A stretch of 51,183 nucleotides of DNA, from assembly GCA_007131245.1 (NCBI GenBank), contig SLQX01000131.1, positions 1 through 51,183 on the forward strand, in the 5' to 3' direction. The notes under the pieces are model-generated. The model searched no databases. It had not been told where the DNA came from and worked only from the letters and a program-made list of their open reading frames with translations. The position numbers and the translations under genes were made by a program. Position 1 is the first letter of the stretch; the number at the start of each line of letters is the position of its first letter. The DNA is from Bacteroidales bacterium. GTDB taxonomy: Bacteria; Bacteroidota; Bacteroidia; Bacteroidales; UBA7960. Below are positions 35,248-44,211 of this stretch, one piece after another.

Positions 35248-36441
35248 TTAACGATGAAGAATCCAGGCGTTGGGGTTGACTTCTTTGGCTTGCTGCAAGT
35301 GTCGTTCGGCTTCACTGAGGTCATAATAGTATCCGTAGGAAACTCTATAAAAGCCCAACCTGTTAATAGGGAAAACGCTTGCTGTTCGGGCCCCTTTGGT
35401 TCGCAGTTCTTCGGCCAGGATATCCGCACTATGCTGCTCTTCAAAGCTTCCTACAATAATATAATAAACGGTACGACCGGCCTCGGGGGATGGAGGGGGC
35501 TGGGTGGGGTCAAAAGCTTCGGCCTCAGCTTCAGCTTCAACCTCGTCAGCTCTCTCATCAGCAGGTTCAGCAACAGCTTCTGGAGCTTCATGCCGGGTTT
35601 CCACAGCTGGCTCATCTGATCTCCAAACATCTGATTTGCCACCAAAGAAATAATCGAAGTTTAATGCCAGCACAATAATAACAATCAATAAGGGGACCAC
35701 CGTAAGCGCAACCCATTTGGCTGCCGGGGGTAACCCTTGCTTGCCTGCAGGTGGTTGTTGACTGGTAGCTGCAGGGCGGCTGGCTTTAGTCTCTGGTTTT
35801 TGGGGAATATCCAACGGTTTTTTAGATGTGGGGGCAGTGGTTTTGGGCTGCTCTGTAGGTTTTTGAGACTCTGCAGGCTTTGGAGGCACTGCGGGAGCGC
35901 CTTCAGCCTTCTTTACGGGGTCAGATTTATCTTCTTTTTTTGGGGGCTCCTCTTTTTGGGGAGGGGTTTCAGTCTTGGCCTTCTCAATCAGTTTATCAAG
36001 TTCACTTTTGGCTTCCTCTTCTGACTTTTTAGAGGGTTCTTTTACACTGCTCATTCCTGCAGAATCGCTCAAATAATTGATGGACTTATCAGGCGTAAAC
36101 TTGATATCACCACCTTCTGCAAGGGCAAATACACCTACACTTTCCAGCTCAACCTTTTTCCCGGATTTGAGAGAGTTCTTCATCTCATCTACAAAGTTGG
36201 TCACAAATTCTTTTGCCTGTTGACTGGATATCCCTTCCTTTTCGGCAATATACTCAATCAAAAGACCACCCCCGGTTTTGTTTTTGGGGTTAAAATCGAT
36301 AACCTTTGAGGGTGATTCTACCTTCTTCAGTTCAGGTATAAACTTAGCAGGAATGTATTTGGTTGAAAACTCACCAAGTTCAGGAAGTATTACAAAATCA
36401 TTATCAAATAATAATTCGCTGATGTATTTGCCTATTTTCAT
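35248..36441 (-). CDS. HU-CCDC81 and SPOR domain membrane protein
   Basis: 397 residues from the ATG at 36441; an upstream extension with non-conserved residues is rejected. The N-terminal ~130 residues ('GKYISELLFDNDFVILPELG', 'IEYIAEKEGISSQQAKEFV', 'GVFALAEGGDIKFTPD') match the Bacteroidota HU-CCDC81 pair, an HU-like fold. A proline- and lysine-rich linker (~135-242), one membrane helix (243-262), an acidic periplasmic linker and a C-terminal SPOR domain (325-397, 'YYIIVGSFEEQHSADILAEE') follow. SPOR domains bind denuded glycan strands at the division septum. The HU-like part faces the cytoplasm. The protein could connect nucleoid or division machinery to septal wall; that is inference. Confidence 0.92.
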   Translation of the reverse strand: MKIGKYISELLFDNDFVILPELGEFSTKYIPAKFIPELKKVESPSKVIDFNPKNKTGGGLLIEYIAEKEGISSQQAKEFVTNFVDEMKNSLKSGKKVELESVGVFALAEGGDIKFTPDKSINYLSDSAGMSSVKEPSKKSEEEAKSELDKLIEKAKTETPPQKEEPPKKEDKSDPVKKAEGAPAVPPKPAESQKPTEQPKTTAPTSKKPLDIPQKPETKASRPAATSQQPPAGKQGLPPAAKWVALTVVPLLIVIIVLALNFDYFFGGKSDVWRSDEPAVETRHEAPEAVAEPADERADEVEAEAEAEAFDPTQPPPSPEAGRTVYYIIVGSFEEQHSADILAEELRTKGARTASVFPINRLGFYRVSYGYYYDLSEAERHLQQAKEVNPNAWILHR

Positions 36442-36815
36442 AATTTTTTTGTTTTGGGTTAACTCCAGTATGTTCTGGAACACAGAGAAACGCTATGATA
36501 TTTTTGGAAAATTGTCTTAAATTATCGAATTCTGCTTTTTGGCTTTGAGTTACTTCATTTATACGCAATATATTGGGCGAAGTTATAAAAAACAATGCAA
36601 AAAATTTACATTCACTAAAACTTCGTTGCAACAAATAGGCGAAAAATCTTCTCCAGAGGGATTCTCCCTTCAGAAGAAAGCTCGCATAAGCCTTTATACC
36701 AATATCTTTCACTAACACCAATCAATTTTCAGCCTGCATTTTTTACCTAAATAAAGCCTTACCTGGGGCCTTTAACATGTGTATTGCAGTTAGTTTAGTT
36801 CACCAAAAGCATCAA
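36442..36815. other. Spacer upstream of the HU/SPOR gene
   Basis: No gene supported. The stretch probably holds the promoter of the HU/SPOR gene; a near-match TAAATTTT is the best -7 candidate. A small inverted TCTTCT/AGAAGA pair is the only other structure. Confidence 0.4.
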
Positions 36816-37577
36816 TCACTGTTTAGGGTTAAACTTCTCAAGGTCTTCGGGGGTGTCAACAGCATGAGATTCTGCAAGAGTAATCCTGGTTTGAATATGA
36901 AAACCATTTTCCAGCCATCGCAACTGCTCCAACGATTCGGCCTTTTCCAGGGGTGAAACCTGAAGCTTTGTAATATCATCAAGCACATTAAACCGGTACG
37001 CATACATACCGATATGCTTAAAATAGCTATTTTCTTCCAGCCACAAACTCTTTTCTCTGGTTCTGCAAAAGGGTACAGCTGAGCGGCTAAAGTACAGGGC
37101 CTTTCCATCCAGGCCGGTTACAACTTTAACAACATTAGGATTGAACAAGTCTTTTGTAGAGTCAATCTTTTTTACCAATGTAGCAATGTGTGTGTCAGGA
37201 TTGTCAAAGCATTCGCACAACAGCTTAATTTGCCCGGGGTCTATGAAGGGTTCATCTCCCTGGATGTTCACCACCACATCATGTGGTTTCCGTTTCCATT
37301 TTCGTGACATATATTCAGCAGCTTCATAGCATCGGTCTGTGCCACTGGGGTGTTGGTCAGAAGTAAGAACAGCTTTGCCAAAGGCATCCACATGTTCCAA
37401 AATTCGTTGGTCATCGGTGGCAACAACCACATCCTGGAAAATTCCGGCCTTAAGAGCTTGCTCATATACCCTTCTGATCATGGATTTGCCTTGAATATCG
37501 GCCAGGGGTTTGCCGGGAAACCTTGTGGATGCATAACGGGCTGGAATAATTCCAAAAAACTGCATGGTATCTTTCAT
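36816..37577 (-). CDS. kdsB: 3-deoxy-manno-octulosonate cytidylyltransferase KdsB
   Basis: CMP-KDO synthetase, 253 residues. The nucleotide-binding start 'GIIPARYASTRFPGKPL' is at about residues 9-25, with 'TDDQRILEHVDAFG', 'TSDQHPSGTDRCYEA' and 'NIQGDEPFI' further on. It activates KDO for attachment to lipid A, so the organism makes KDO-containing lipopolysaccharide. The second ATG, four codons on (37565), is equally plausible. It ends a minus-strand group, 33 bp after the deoxynucleoside kinase gene. Confidence 0.97.
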   Translation of the reverse strand: MKDTMQFFGIIPARYASTRFPGKPLADIQGKSMIRRVYEQALKAGIFQDVVVATDDQRILEHVDAFGKAVLTSDQHPSGTDRCYEAAEYMSRKWKRKPHDVVVNIQGDEPFIDPGQIKLLCECFDNPDTHIATLVKKIDSTKDLFNPNVVKVVTGLDGKALYFSRSAVPFCRTREKSLWLEENSYFKHIGMYAYRFNVLDDITKLQVSPLEKAESLEQLRWLENGFHIQTRITLAESHAVDTPEDLEKFNPKQ

Positions 37578-37610
37578 AACTATAATCGATTACCTAATGA
37601 CGATTAAAGA

Positions 37611-38228
37611 TTATTCAAACAGCCCATGAATTTCGGCATCAATTTTCTGAATCACTTCACCCAGGTGGGTTGGTTTTTCGGAAAACTTATTATTATCAAC
37701 ATCAATGACCAGAAGTTTACCCTCTTTGTACCCATGAATCCACTCGGTATATCTCTCATTAAGTTTTTTGAGATAATCGAGCCTGATGGTATTTTCATAC
37801 TCCCTGCCCCTTTTCTGAATCTGGCTTACCAATGTTGGGACACTGGCCTTGAGGTAAATAAGCAGGTCCGGAGGTTGGATAAAAGAGCTCATAAGCTCAA
37901 ACAAACTCGAGTAGTTATCAAAATCGCGACCGGACATCAGCCCCATGTCATGAAGGTTTGGCGCAAAAATATAGGCATCTTCGTAAATGGTTCGATCTTG
38001 TATCACGGTTTTCCCACTTTCACGTATTTCAACAATTTGTCTGAACCGGCTATTGAGAAAATACACCTGCAGATTAAACGACCAACGTTGCATATCCTCA
38101 TAAAAGTTGTTCAGGTAAGGGTTTGTTTCTACATCTTCATAATGGGCCTCCCATCCATAATGTTTTGAAAGCAGACCTGCAAGGGTTGTTTTTCCCGAGC
38201 CAATATTTCCGGCAATGGCTATATGCAT
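37611..38228 (-). CDS. Deoxynucleoside kinase
   Basis: A 205-residue kinase of the deoxyadenosine/deoxyguanosine/deoxycytidine family. The P-loop 'GNIGSGKTTLAGLL' starts at residue 7. 'VIQDRTIYEDAYIFA' (family DRS/ERS-type motif) and 'RGREYENTIRLDYLKKLNERY' (arginine-rich lid and helix) follow. It phosphorylates salvaged deoxynucleosides; which base it prefers cannot be read. Co-oriented and close to kdsB (33 bp) and the upstream exported-protein gene (41 bp). Confidence 0.92.
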   Translation of the reverse strand: MHIAIAGNIGSGKTTLAGLLSKHYGWEAHYEDVETNPYLNNFYEDMQRWSFNLQVYFLNSRFRQIVEIRESGKTVIQDRTIYEDAYIFAPNLHDMGLMSGRDFDNYSSLFELMSSFIQPPDLLIYLKASVPTLVSQIQKRGREYENTIRLDYLKKLNERYTEWIHGYKEGKLLVIDVDNNKFSEKPTHLGEVIQKIDAEIHGLFE

Positions 38229-38269
38229 AATAAAGGGATTGTTAGATAATACTGTAAAGTAGAGTTTGG

Positions 38270-39106
38270 TTAATTAAAAAACTGCCTGGTAAATCGATAT
38301 TTTTTTAAGGCATCATCCGTTTGAAGGAAAATATGATGGTTATCCGGTATATAAAAGGTATGCACATCAGATTCCGGCAACAAAAATACATTTTCCTGCT
38401 CAAGAAAAAAATCCCACGCATGCAATTTATTGTCTTTGAGATAAAATATTTTATTTTTCACAAGCTGGAAGTCAGGAGTTTGTATATCATAAATCGTAAA
38501 CAATAAATTGGCAAACAAATCGAAAACCCAAATCCCGTTGGCATACAAAAACAACCTTTCCCGGTGCTCAGTCAAGCGGAGCACATTAGCCAATCCCGAA
38601 TATTCTCTGCTCAAATCCTGACTTACCAGCTCTGGTTTACCCTGGTTAGTAAACCGTGCTATTTTATAAACATTGGGAAAATATGCCCAAAAGCCCGAAT
38701 GAGAGGAGTGGCTGACACTTTGCGGCAAGTCATCTTTGAGTAATGACCTTCCTTCAATAACCTGTTTTTGGGTCAGGTTTTTATCCAGCAGTACAATATT
38801 ACCAAAATCCGCAAAAAAAACGAGAATATTCAGAGGGTCAGATACATCGACATGGGTAACGGGTCCAAAACCTGACCGGCTATAAGAAAGGGTTTCACCT
38901 TCCAAAGGGTGGTGCTTATAGAGGGATCCATTACTGATAAAAAAAATATTACCAAGGGGGTCAGGAGCTACAAACCCCGTGATATCCTCAAAGGTTTTAA
39001 GCAGGGTGAAGTCATCCGTGTCACTCCAGACAATAATGGGATACAAGCTTAAAAATATCAGAACAAAAACGGCCTTCACATTTCTGAGGATGGGTTTATA
39101 CTCCAT
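38270..39106 (-). CDS. Exported protein, propeller-like, unknown function
   Basis: About 278 residues starting with an N-terminal signal or anchor ('VKAVFVLIFLSLYPIIVWS'). The rest is beta-rich with repeated short strands ('GFVAPDPLGNIFFISNGSLYKH', 'NILVFFADFGNIVLLDKNLT', 'GIWVFDLFANLLFTIYDIQ') like a beta-propeller. No enzyme motif. The ATG at 39106 lies 2 bp after the GH3 stop; a TTG overlapping that stop is less likely. The tight coupling to the GH3 gene suggests a linked role, but none is known. Confidence 0.72.
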   Translation of the reverse strand: MEYKPILRNVKAVFVLIFLSLYPIIVWSDTDDFTLLKTFEDITGFVAPDPLGNIFFISNGSLYKHHPLEGETLSYSRSGFGPVTHVDVSDPLNILVFFADFGNIVLLDKNLTQKQVIEGRSLLKDDLPQSVSHSSHSGFWAYFPNVYKIARFTNQGKPELVSQDLSREYSGLANVLRLTEHRERLFLYANGIWVFDLFANLLFTIYDIQTPDFQLVKNKIFYLKDNKLHAWDFFLEQENVFLLPESDVHTFYIPDNHHIFLQTDDALKKYRFTRQFFN

Positions 39107-39108
39107 TT

Positions 39109-40623
39109 TCAAGAAGAAAACTTCAAAATCTGATCGATGTATTTACGGTTGTTAAAAAGGCGCGGAACTTTGTTCTGGCCTCCTACCCTGCCTTTTGATT
39201 TAAGCCATCTGAAAAAAGTACCTTTTTCCATGGAACGCACCTTGGGCATTTTCAACAAAATATCTGCAGTCCTTTTGGCTTCATAATCTGAATTGATATC
39301 CTGCAATTCTTTATCCAGCACCTTGGCAAACTGTTCCAAATCGCTGGGTTCTTTCTCAAATTCAATGAGGTACTCATGCGATGCCGAGTCATTTTCCTCC
39401 AGGAATACCGGTGCAGCTGTATACTCACTTATAACAGCACCAGTGGCTTTACATGCCAATTCCAGAGCTTTTTCGGCATTATCCACTATCACCTCCTCAC
39501 CAAAGGCATTGATAAAGTTCTTGGTACGACCCGAAATTTGAATTCGGAAAGGGTGTGTACTTGTAAACTGAATAGTATCACCAATCATATAACGCCACAA
39601 CCCAGCATTGGTAGAGATGAGCATGGCATAATTGGTGTCAGTTTCAACTTGCTCCAGGGTGAGGGCCTTTGGGTTCTCTTTGTCTAACTCATCTGTAGGA
39701 ATAAACTCATAATAAATTCCATAATCCAACATTAGCAGCATCTCAACAGAATGAGCCTTATCCTGTATGCCAAAGAAACCTTCAGAGGCGTTATAGGTTT
39801 CCATATACCACATTTGATCGGAGGGGATAATCTTCCTGAACTGCTCACGATATGGGGCAAAACTTACACCACCGTGTATAAATAACTCCAGGTTGGGCCA
39901 AACCTCCAGCACGTTTTTTCGGCCGGTGATCTCCACTATTTTTTTGAGCAACATAAGGTTCCATGAGGGGACACCACTTAAGTTGGTTACATTTTCGGTG
40001 ATGGTAGCATGGGCAATTTTATCCAGTTTCACTTCCCAATCATCCATCAGTGCAATAGACAAATCGGGCGTGCGCATCAGCTCTGCCCAAAATGGGAAAT
40101 TTTGAACCAGTATGGCAGAGATATCTCCAAAATAGGAATTGCTGCTAAATTCACTAACGCTATGACTGCCACCCATTACAAGTCCTTTACCCGAAAAGAT
40201 CTCCGTATCAGGGCGAAAGTTACAATACAAAGAAAGCATATCCTTGCCTCCTTTCATATGGCAATCCTCAAGGGCTTCATTGCTGACAGGGATAAATTTA
40301 CTCTTATCGCTGGTGGTCCCGCTGGACTTGGCAAACCACTTTATTTCAGTGGGCCACAACAGGTTATGCTCCCCCTTACGTAACCTTTCGATGTAGGGTT
40401 TTACTTCCTCATAATCCTGAACAGGGACTCTTTCCTGGTAAGTTTTTACATCTTTGATGCTCCCATAGTCATACTTTTTGCCCCACTCTGTGGAGCGGGC
40501 CTTGTGAATCAAGTCCATCAGCAATTCGTTTTGGGCTTCAAAGGGGTGTTGTTTAAAGTAATCTATCTGTGATACCCGTTGTTTTAAAAACCAGGAAATA
40601 ACCGAATTAAGAATAGGCGACAT
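39109..40623 (-). CDS. GH3-family acyl-adenylating enzyme
   Basis: 504 residues of the GH3 superfamily (plant auxin-responsive acyl-acid amido synthetases and bacterial relatives). The ATP/AMP motif 'SSGTTSDKSKFIPVSN' is at about 100-115. 'WYMETYNASEGFFGIQDKA' (second adenylate-forming motif) and 'RYMIGDTIQFTSTHPFRI' are in the C-terminal part. Plant members join amino acids to jasmonate or auxin; bacterial substrates are unknown. The start at 40623 is preferred because an upstream TTG overlaps a full-match -7 element (40675-40682). Confidence 0.9.
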   Translation of the reverse strand: MSPILNSVISWFLKQRVSQIDYFKQHPFEAQNELLMDLIHKARSTEWGKKYDYGSIKDVKTYQERVPVQDYEEVKPYIERLRKGEHNLLWPTEIKWFAKSSGTTSDKSKFIPVSNEALEDCHMKGGKDMLSLYCNFRPDTEIFSGKGLVMGGSHSVSEFSSNSYFGDISAILVQNFPFWAELMRTPDLSIALMDDWEVKLDKIAHATITENVTNLSGVPSWNLMLLKKIVEITGRKNVLEVWPNLELFIHGGVSFAPYREQFRKIIPSDQMWYMETYNASEGFFGIQDKAHSVEMLLMLDYGIYYEFIPTDELDKENPKALTLEQVETDTNYAMLISTNAGLWRYMIGDTIQFTSTHPFRIQISGRTKNFINAFGEEVIVDNAEKALELACKATGAVISEYTAAPVFLEENDSASHEYLIEFEKEPSDLEQFAKVLDKELQDINSDYEAKRTADILLKMPKVRSMEKGTFFRWLKSKGRVGGQNKVPRLFNNRKYIDQILKFSS

Positions 40624-40674
40624 TAGAGAATTGGTTTTAGCGATAAATAAAATATTTTGGCATATATTCAAAGA

Positions 40675-40682
40675 CAAATTTA
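40675..40682 (-). promoter_or_regulatory. -7 promoter element for the GH3 group
   Basis: TAAATTTG on the minus strand is a full match to TAnnTTTG, 51 bp upstream of the ATG at 40623. Confidence 0.5.
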
Positions 40683-40864
40683 ACCAATATGTTAGTAATT
40701 GGATTAAATTTTATAAACTTTTGTGCCATTTCCCTTAGCAGCTTTGATAAAAATGTACCCCTAACCCTGTTGGTTATTTATTTTTCAAAATATTTAACCT
40801 TTTTCAGTTATTCATCAACACTTTTTTATTTCCAGCTACCAAAAAGGTAAACCAGGAATTTGTC

Positions 40865-40872
40865 TAAATTTG
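40865..40872 (+). promoter_or_regulatory. -7 promoter element for ispE
   Basis: TAAATTTG is a full match to TAnnTTTG, 20 bp before the ATG at 40893; a short leader is expected. Confidence 0.5.
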
Positions 40873-40892
40873 TCCCAGCTTGCAAATAACAA

Positions 40893-41720
40893 ATGACTAT
40901 GATAGTATTCCCCAACAGCAAAATAAACCTGGGATTGCATATCCTGGAAAAAAGAAATGACGGATATCATGAACTGGAAACCCTTTTTTACCCTCTTAAG
41001 CTTTCGGGTAGCCTGGAAGCAATACCGGCCCCTGACAACAAAACCACCCTGACTTTTAGTGGTCTTCCCATCCCCGGCGACAGCCAAAACAACCTTTGCA
41101 TGAAAGCCTACAGGCAGCTACAGGAGCATTACAAAATACCTCACGTCAAAATTCATCTGCATAAAAAAACCCCTGTTGGAGCAGGACTTGGTGGAGGAAG
41201 TGCTGATGGTGCTTATACTCTGATGTTGCTCAACGAACTCTTTGAGCTAAAAATCACTGAAGATCAGTTAAAAACAATGGCTGCTGAATTGGGAAGCGAT
41301 TGCCCGTTTTTTATAAACAACAAACCTTCCCTGGCTTCAGGACGGGGAGATATTCTCACTCCCTCTTCACTTAACCTGAAGGGTCTGTATCTCTTTTTGG
41401 TAGTACCCCCCCTACATATCAGCACCAAAGAGGCGTACGCCGGTGTTGTGCCCAACCAACCAACGCACCAACTGAAAGAGGTTGTTACCCTTCCCCTGGA
41501 CCAATGGAAAAGCAAGCTGACCAATGATTTCGAAATTACAATCTTTCGTAAACACCCTGGCATTCAGGCCGTCAAACAAACCCTCTATGATGCAGGAGCT
41601 GTATATGCATCCATGAGTGGCAGCGGCTCAGCAATTTATGGTATTTTCAAACAGGAGTCCCCGGAACAATTGAGAAAAGATTTTTCCCCATACTTTACCT
41701 GGCAAGAAAAACTGGACTAA
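40893..41720 (+). CDS. ispE: 4-diphosphocytidyl-2-C-methyl-D-erythritol kinase IspE
   Basis: A GHMP kinase of the MEP (non-mevalonate) isoprenoid pathway, 275 residues. 'KINLGLHILEKRNDGYHELE' is the typical IspE N-terminus (Lys10, with the 'RNDGYHE' stretch). The ATP loop 'VGAGLGGGSADGAYTL' is at 95-110, and 'ASMSGSGSAIYGIF' is the C-terminal GHMP motif. Two ATGs lie near each other (40893 and 40899). It acts in the cytoplasm and supplies precursors of undecaprenyl phosphate used by MraY. Confidence 0.96.
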   Translation: MTMIVFPNSKINLGLHILEKRNDGYHELETLFYPLKLSGSLEAIPAPDNKTTLTFSGLPIPGDSQNNLCMKAYRQLQEHYKIPHVKIHLHKKTPVGAGLGGGSADGAYTLMLLNELFELKITEDQLKTMAAELGSDCPFFINNKPSLASGRGDILTPSSLNLKGLYLFLVVPPLHISTKEAYAGVVPNQPTHQLKEVVTLPLDQWKSKLTNDFEITIFRKHPGIQAVKQTLYDAGAVYASMSGSGSAIYGIFKQESPEQLRKDFSPYFTWQEKLD

Positions 41721-42123
41721 GGAATATTCATTGCAAACTTTATCAAGCAAGCACCTCGTGTCACAGCATGTTATGTTGTTCATGTTGGCTTTGCATGAAG
41801 CCAGCCCCTATTTGCCCTTAAAAAAATGTCGCATTGGTTGCCCATACATATACAACACCCAGCCTTCTTAAAGCTATTTAACATACAATGCTTGTTGATG
41901 TATTCTGCCCTGAATATATAGCACCTATAAAAACAGAAAGGAGCCAAATGTAGGCATTGTCAAACAGTTAATATTTCGGTGTATTATCAAATCAATAGAT
42001 ATTTTCCAGCAGAACATAAAATATTTAGTCCTTGCAGGTTGTCAAATTCAGGATTGTTCATAAAAATGTTTTGTATTTTCGACAAATATTTACATCCAAT
42101 TTATAAATCAAAAAACGCCTGAA
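41721..42123. other. Spacer between ispE and the S9 peptidase gene
   Basis: No gene or clear repeat. Near the right end TATTTTCG (42074-42081) matches TAnnTTTG except for one base, with TTG 17 nt upstream (42054-42056); a weak promoter candidate for the peptidase gene. Confidence 0.4.
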
Positions 42124-44157
42124 ATGCAACTAAAAAAACTTCTACTCATTGTGGGTATCATCTTTATTTGGAGTACCCAGTCAGAGGGTCAAAATACCCT
42201 GACCCCCCAAAATCTGTTTGACATGAAAATGGTATCGGAGGTAGCCGTATCACCTGACCAAACCCACATTGCATATGCTCTTAGTGTGCCACGCCCCTTT
42301 GGGGACGAGGCAGGCGGGGACTACCGGGAACTGCATGTATATGATATTGACAACCAGGTGTCTATGCCATTCATAACCGGCAACAAAAGGGTTTTTTCTC
42401 TGGATTGGACGCCCGATGGAAGTGCCATTACCTTCCGGGCCAGCTTTACTGACCAGCCTGGGGTGCAGGTTTATGCTATCAATTTAAAAGGAGGCGAAGC
42501 TTACCCTCTTACGGAGCATACATCAAACATCTTATCCTATGAATTTATTGACGACAACAGCCTTGCCATAACAGCCCTGGAACATGACGAACCCATGCGC
42601 AGGATATTAAAACAAAGAGGTTTTGATATTGACGTCTACGAGGAAGAGTACCGTCACCGAAATCTTTATGTATATGAACTTGACACACACCATACGCGAC
42701 AAGTAACAGACGGGGTTACGGTTTTTGATTTTGTTTTGAGCCCCGATAAAGCAACTGCAGCTGCAGCCATTGCCCCCCGCAACCTTGTGGACGACTCCTA
42801 TATGTTTAAGCGAATTCACCTGGTGGATATGGAAACGGGAGAGACCACATTACTTGTGGAGAACCCCGGCAAGCTTGGCAACATGGCCTGGAGTCCCGAC
42901 GGAACCAAGCTCGCCTTCCGTGCAGCATCCAAGCTGAAAGACGCGGTTGTAGGAAGCCTTTTTGTTACAGAGGTTCCCTCCGATAAAGAATTTGAAGACC
43001 TGCGAAATTATGCAGAGGGGATGGAACTGAGCATAATAGATTTTGCATGGAAAGACAACCGAACCCTGCTGTATGCTGCCGAAGAGGGAGTAGATATTGT
43101 ACTAAGCGAACAGCGAATAGACCGTGATGCGCGCAATATCCTCATTGAACCTGAGCAAGTTGTTTTTTCCCGATTCCACCATGTGGATGGGTTAATAGCA
43201 TTTGCCGGTAACACACCAGAGCATCCTTCTGAGCTTTATTCATTCACCACACGCAGAAACCGTTTAAACAGGCTAACCCACACCAATCCGTGGATGGAAC
43301 ATATCGAGTTAAGTCAACAAAGAAAGGTTGTTTACGACGCCAGGGACGGAAAAGATATTGAAGGCGTTTTGCTGTACCCCCTCAATTATGAAGAGGGTGA
43401 AGAATATCCTCTTATTGTGTATATCCACGGAGGCCCTGAAGCAGCTGTCCAAAATGGATGGAGCACCTTTTACAGCATTTGGGGACAAGTGGCCACGGCC
43501 CGTGACTATTTCGTATTTATGCCCAACTACAGGGCCAGTTCCGGACGTGGAGTAGATTTTACAATGGCCGGATATGGAGATTTGGTTGGAGTAGAATACG
43601 ATGATGTTTTGGATGGCATTGACCATCTTATTGACATAGGTTATGTAGACGAAGACCGGGTAGGTATGGGCGGCGGCTCTTATGGCGGATACTTCTCAGC
43701 CTGGTCAGCCACCAGACACACAGAACGTTTTGCTGCATCCGTAGTATTTGTTGGCATCTCCAACCAAATCAGTAAAAGAAACACCACCGATATTCCCTGG
43801 GAGGACTACTATGTACACTGGGGCTATTGGACCCATGAAAACTGGGAAGACGTTTACAGCCGCAGCCCGGTGAAGTATGCCCCCGGCAGCCAAACCCCCA
43901 CCCTGGTGCTGCATGGTGCTGATGACCCAAGGGTACACCCATCGCAGGGGCTGGAGCTCTACCGGTCATTAAAACTCCATGGAGAGGCCCCCGTACGCTT
44001 AATCTGGTACAATGGAGAAGGACATGGCAACAGTAAAAATGTGCACCGCCTGGACTATATTGTAAGAACCATGGAATGGTTTGACTATTACCTTCAGTCG
44101 GATGAACCCAAAGATCAAATGCCTGACAAATACCCCGACTACCAGGTTTTTGACTGA
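42124..44157 (+). CDS. Exported S9-family prolyl oligopeptidase-like peptidase
   Basis: 677 residues. A Sec signal ('MQLKKLLLIVGIIFIWSTQSEGQ') is followed by a beta-propeller ('AVSPDQTHIAYALSVPRP', 'LDWTPDGSAITFRAS', 'NMAWSPDGTKLAFRA') and a C-terminal alpha/beta hydrolase. The catalytic serine is Ser519 in 'MGGGSYGGYFSAW', the aspartate is Asp600/Asp601 in 'LHGADDPRVHP', and the histidine is His634 in 'GEGHGNSKN'. Members cleave oligopeptides, often as acylaminoacyl- or dipeptidyl-peptidases; specificity is not readable. It is probably periplasmic. A terminator follows. Confidence 0.93.
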   Translation: MQLKKLLLIVGIIFIWSTQSEGQNTLTPQNLFDMKMVSEVAVSPDQTHIAYALSVPRPFGDEAGGDYRELHVYDIDNQVSMPFITGNKRVFSLDWTPDGSAITFRASFTDQPGVQVYAINLKGGEAYPLTEHTSNILSYEFIDDNSLAITALEHDEPMRRILKQRGFDIDVYEEEYRHRNLYVYELDTHHTRQVTDGVTVFDFVLSPDKATAAAAIAPRNLVDDSYMFKRIHLVDMETGETTLLVENPGKLGNMAWSPDGTKLAFRAASKLKDAVVGSLFVTEVPSDKEFEDLRNYAEGMELSIIDFAWKDNRTLLYAAEEGVDIVLSEQRIDRDARNILIEPEQVVFSRFHHVDGLIAFAGNTPEHPSELYSFTTRRNRLNRLTHTNPWMEHIELSQQRKVVYDARDGKDIEGVLLYPLNYEEGEEYPLIVYIHGGPEAAVQNGWSTFYSIWGQVATARDYFVFMPNYRASSGRGVDFTMAGYGDLVGVEYDDVLDGIDHLIDIGYVDEDRVGMGGGSYGGYFSAWSATRHTERFAASVVFVGISNQISKRNTTDIPWEDYYVHWGYWTHENWEDVYSRSPVKYAPGSQTPTLVLHGADDPRVHPSQGLELYRSLKLHGEAPVRLIWYNGEGHGNSKNVHRLDYIVRTMEWFDYYLQSDEPKDQMPDKYPDYQVFD

Positions 44158-44162
44158 TAACC

Positions 44163-44195
44163 AAAAAGGCCGCTCCAGATTAGCGGCCTTTTTTT
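44163..44195. terminator. Bidirectional terminator between convergent genes
   Basis: AAAAAGGCCGCT (44163-44174) pairs with AGCGGCCTTTTT (44182-44193) around a 7-nt loop, with A/T tracts on both sides. It ends both the S9 peptidase gene (+) and the sensor kinase gene (-). Confidence 0.9.
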
Positions 44196-44211
44196 ATCCT
44201 ATAAACGCAGG

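Noticed and set aside
40624-40677. N-terminal extension of the GH3 protein
   Set aside because: The upstream TTG overlaps the -7 element at 40675-40682; the ATG at 40623 gives the usual family start.
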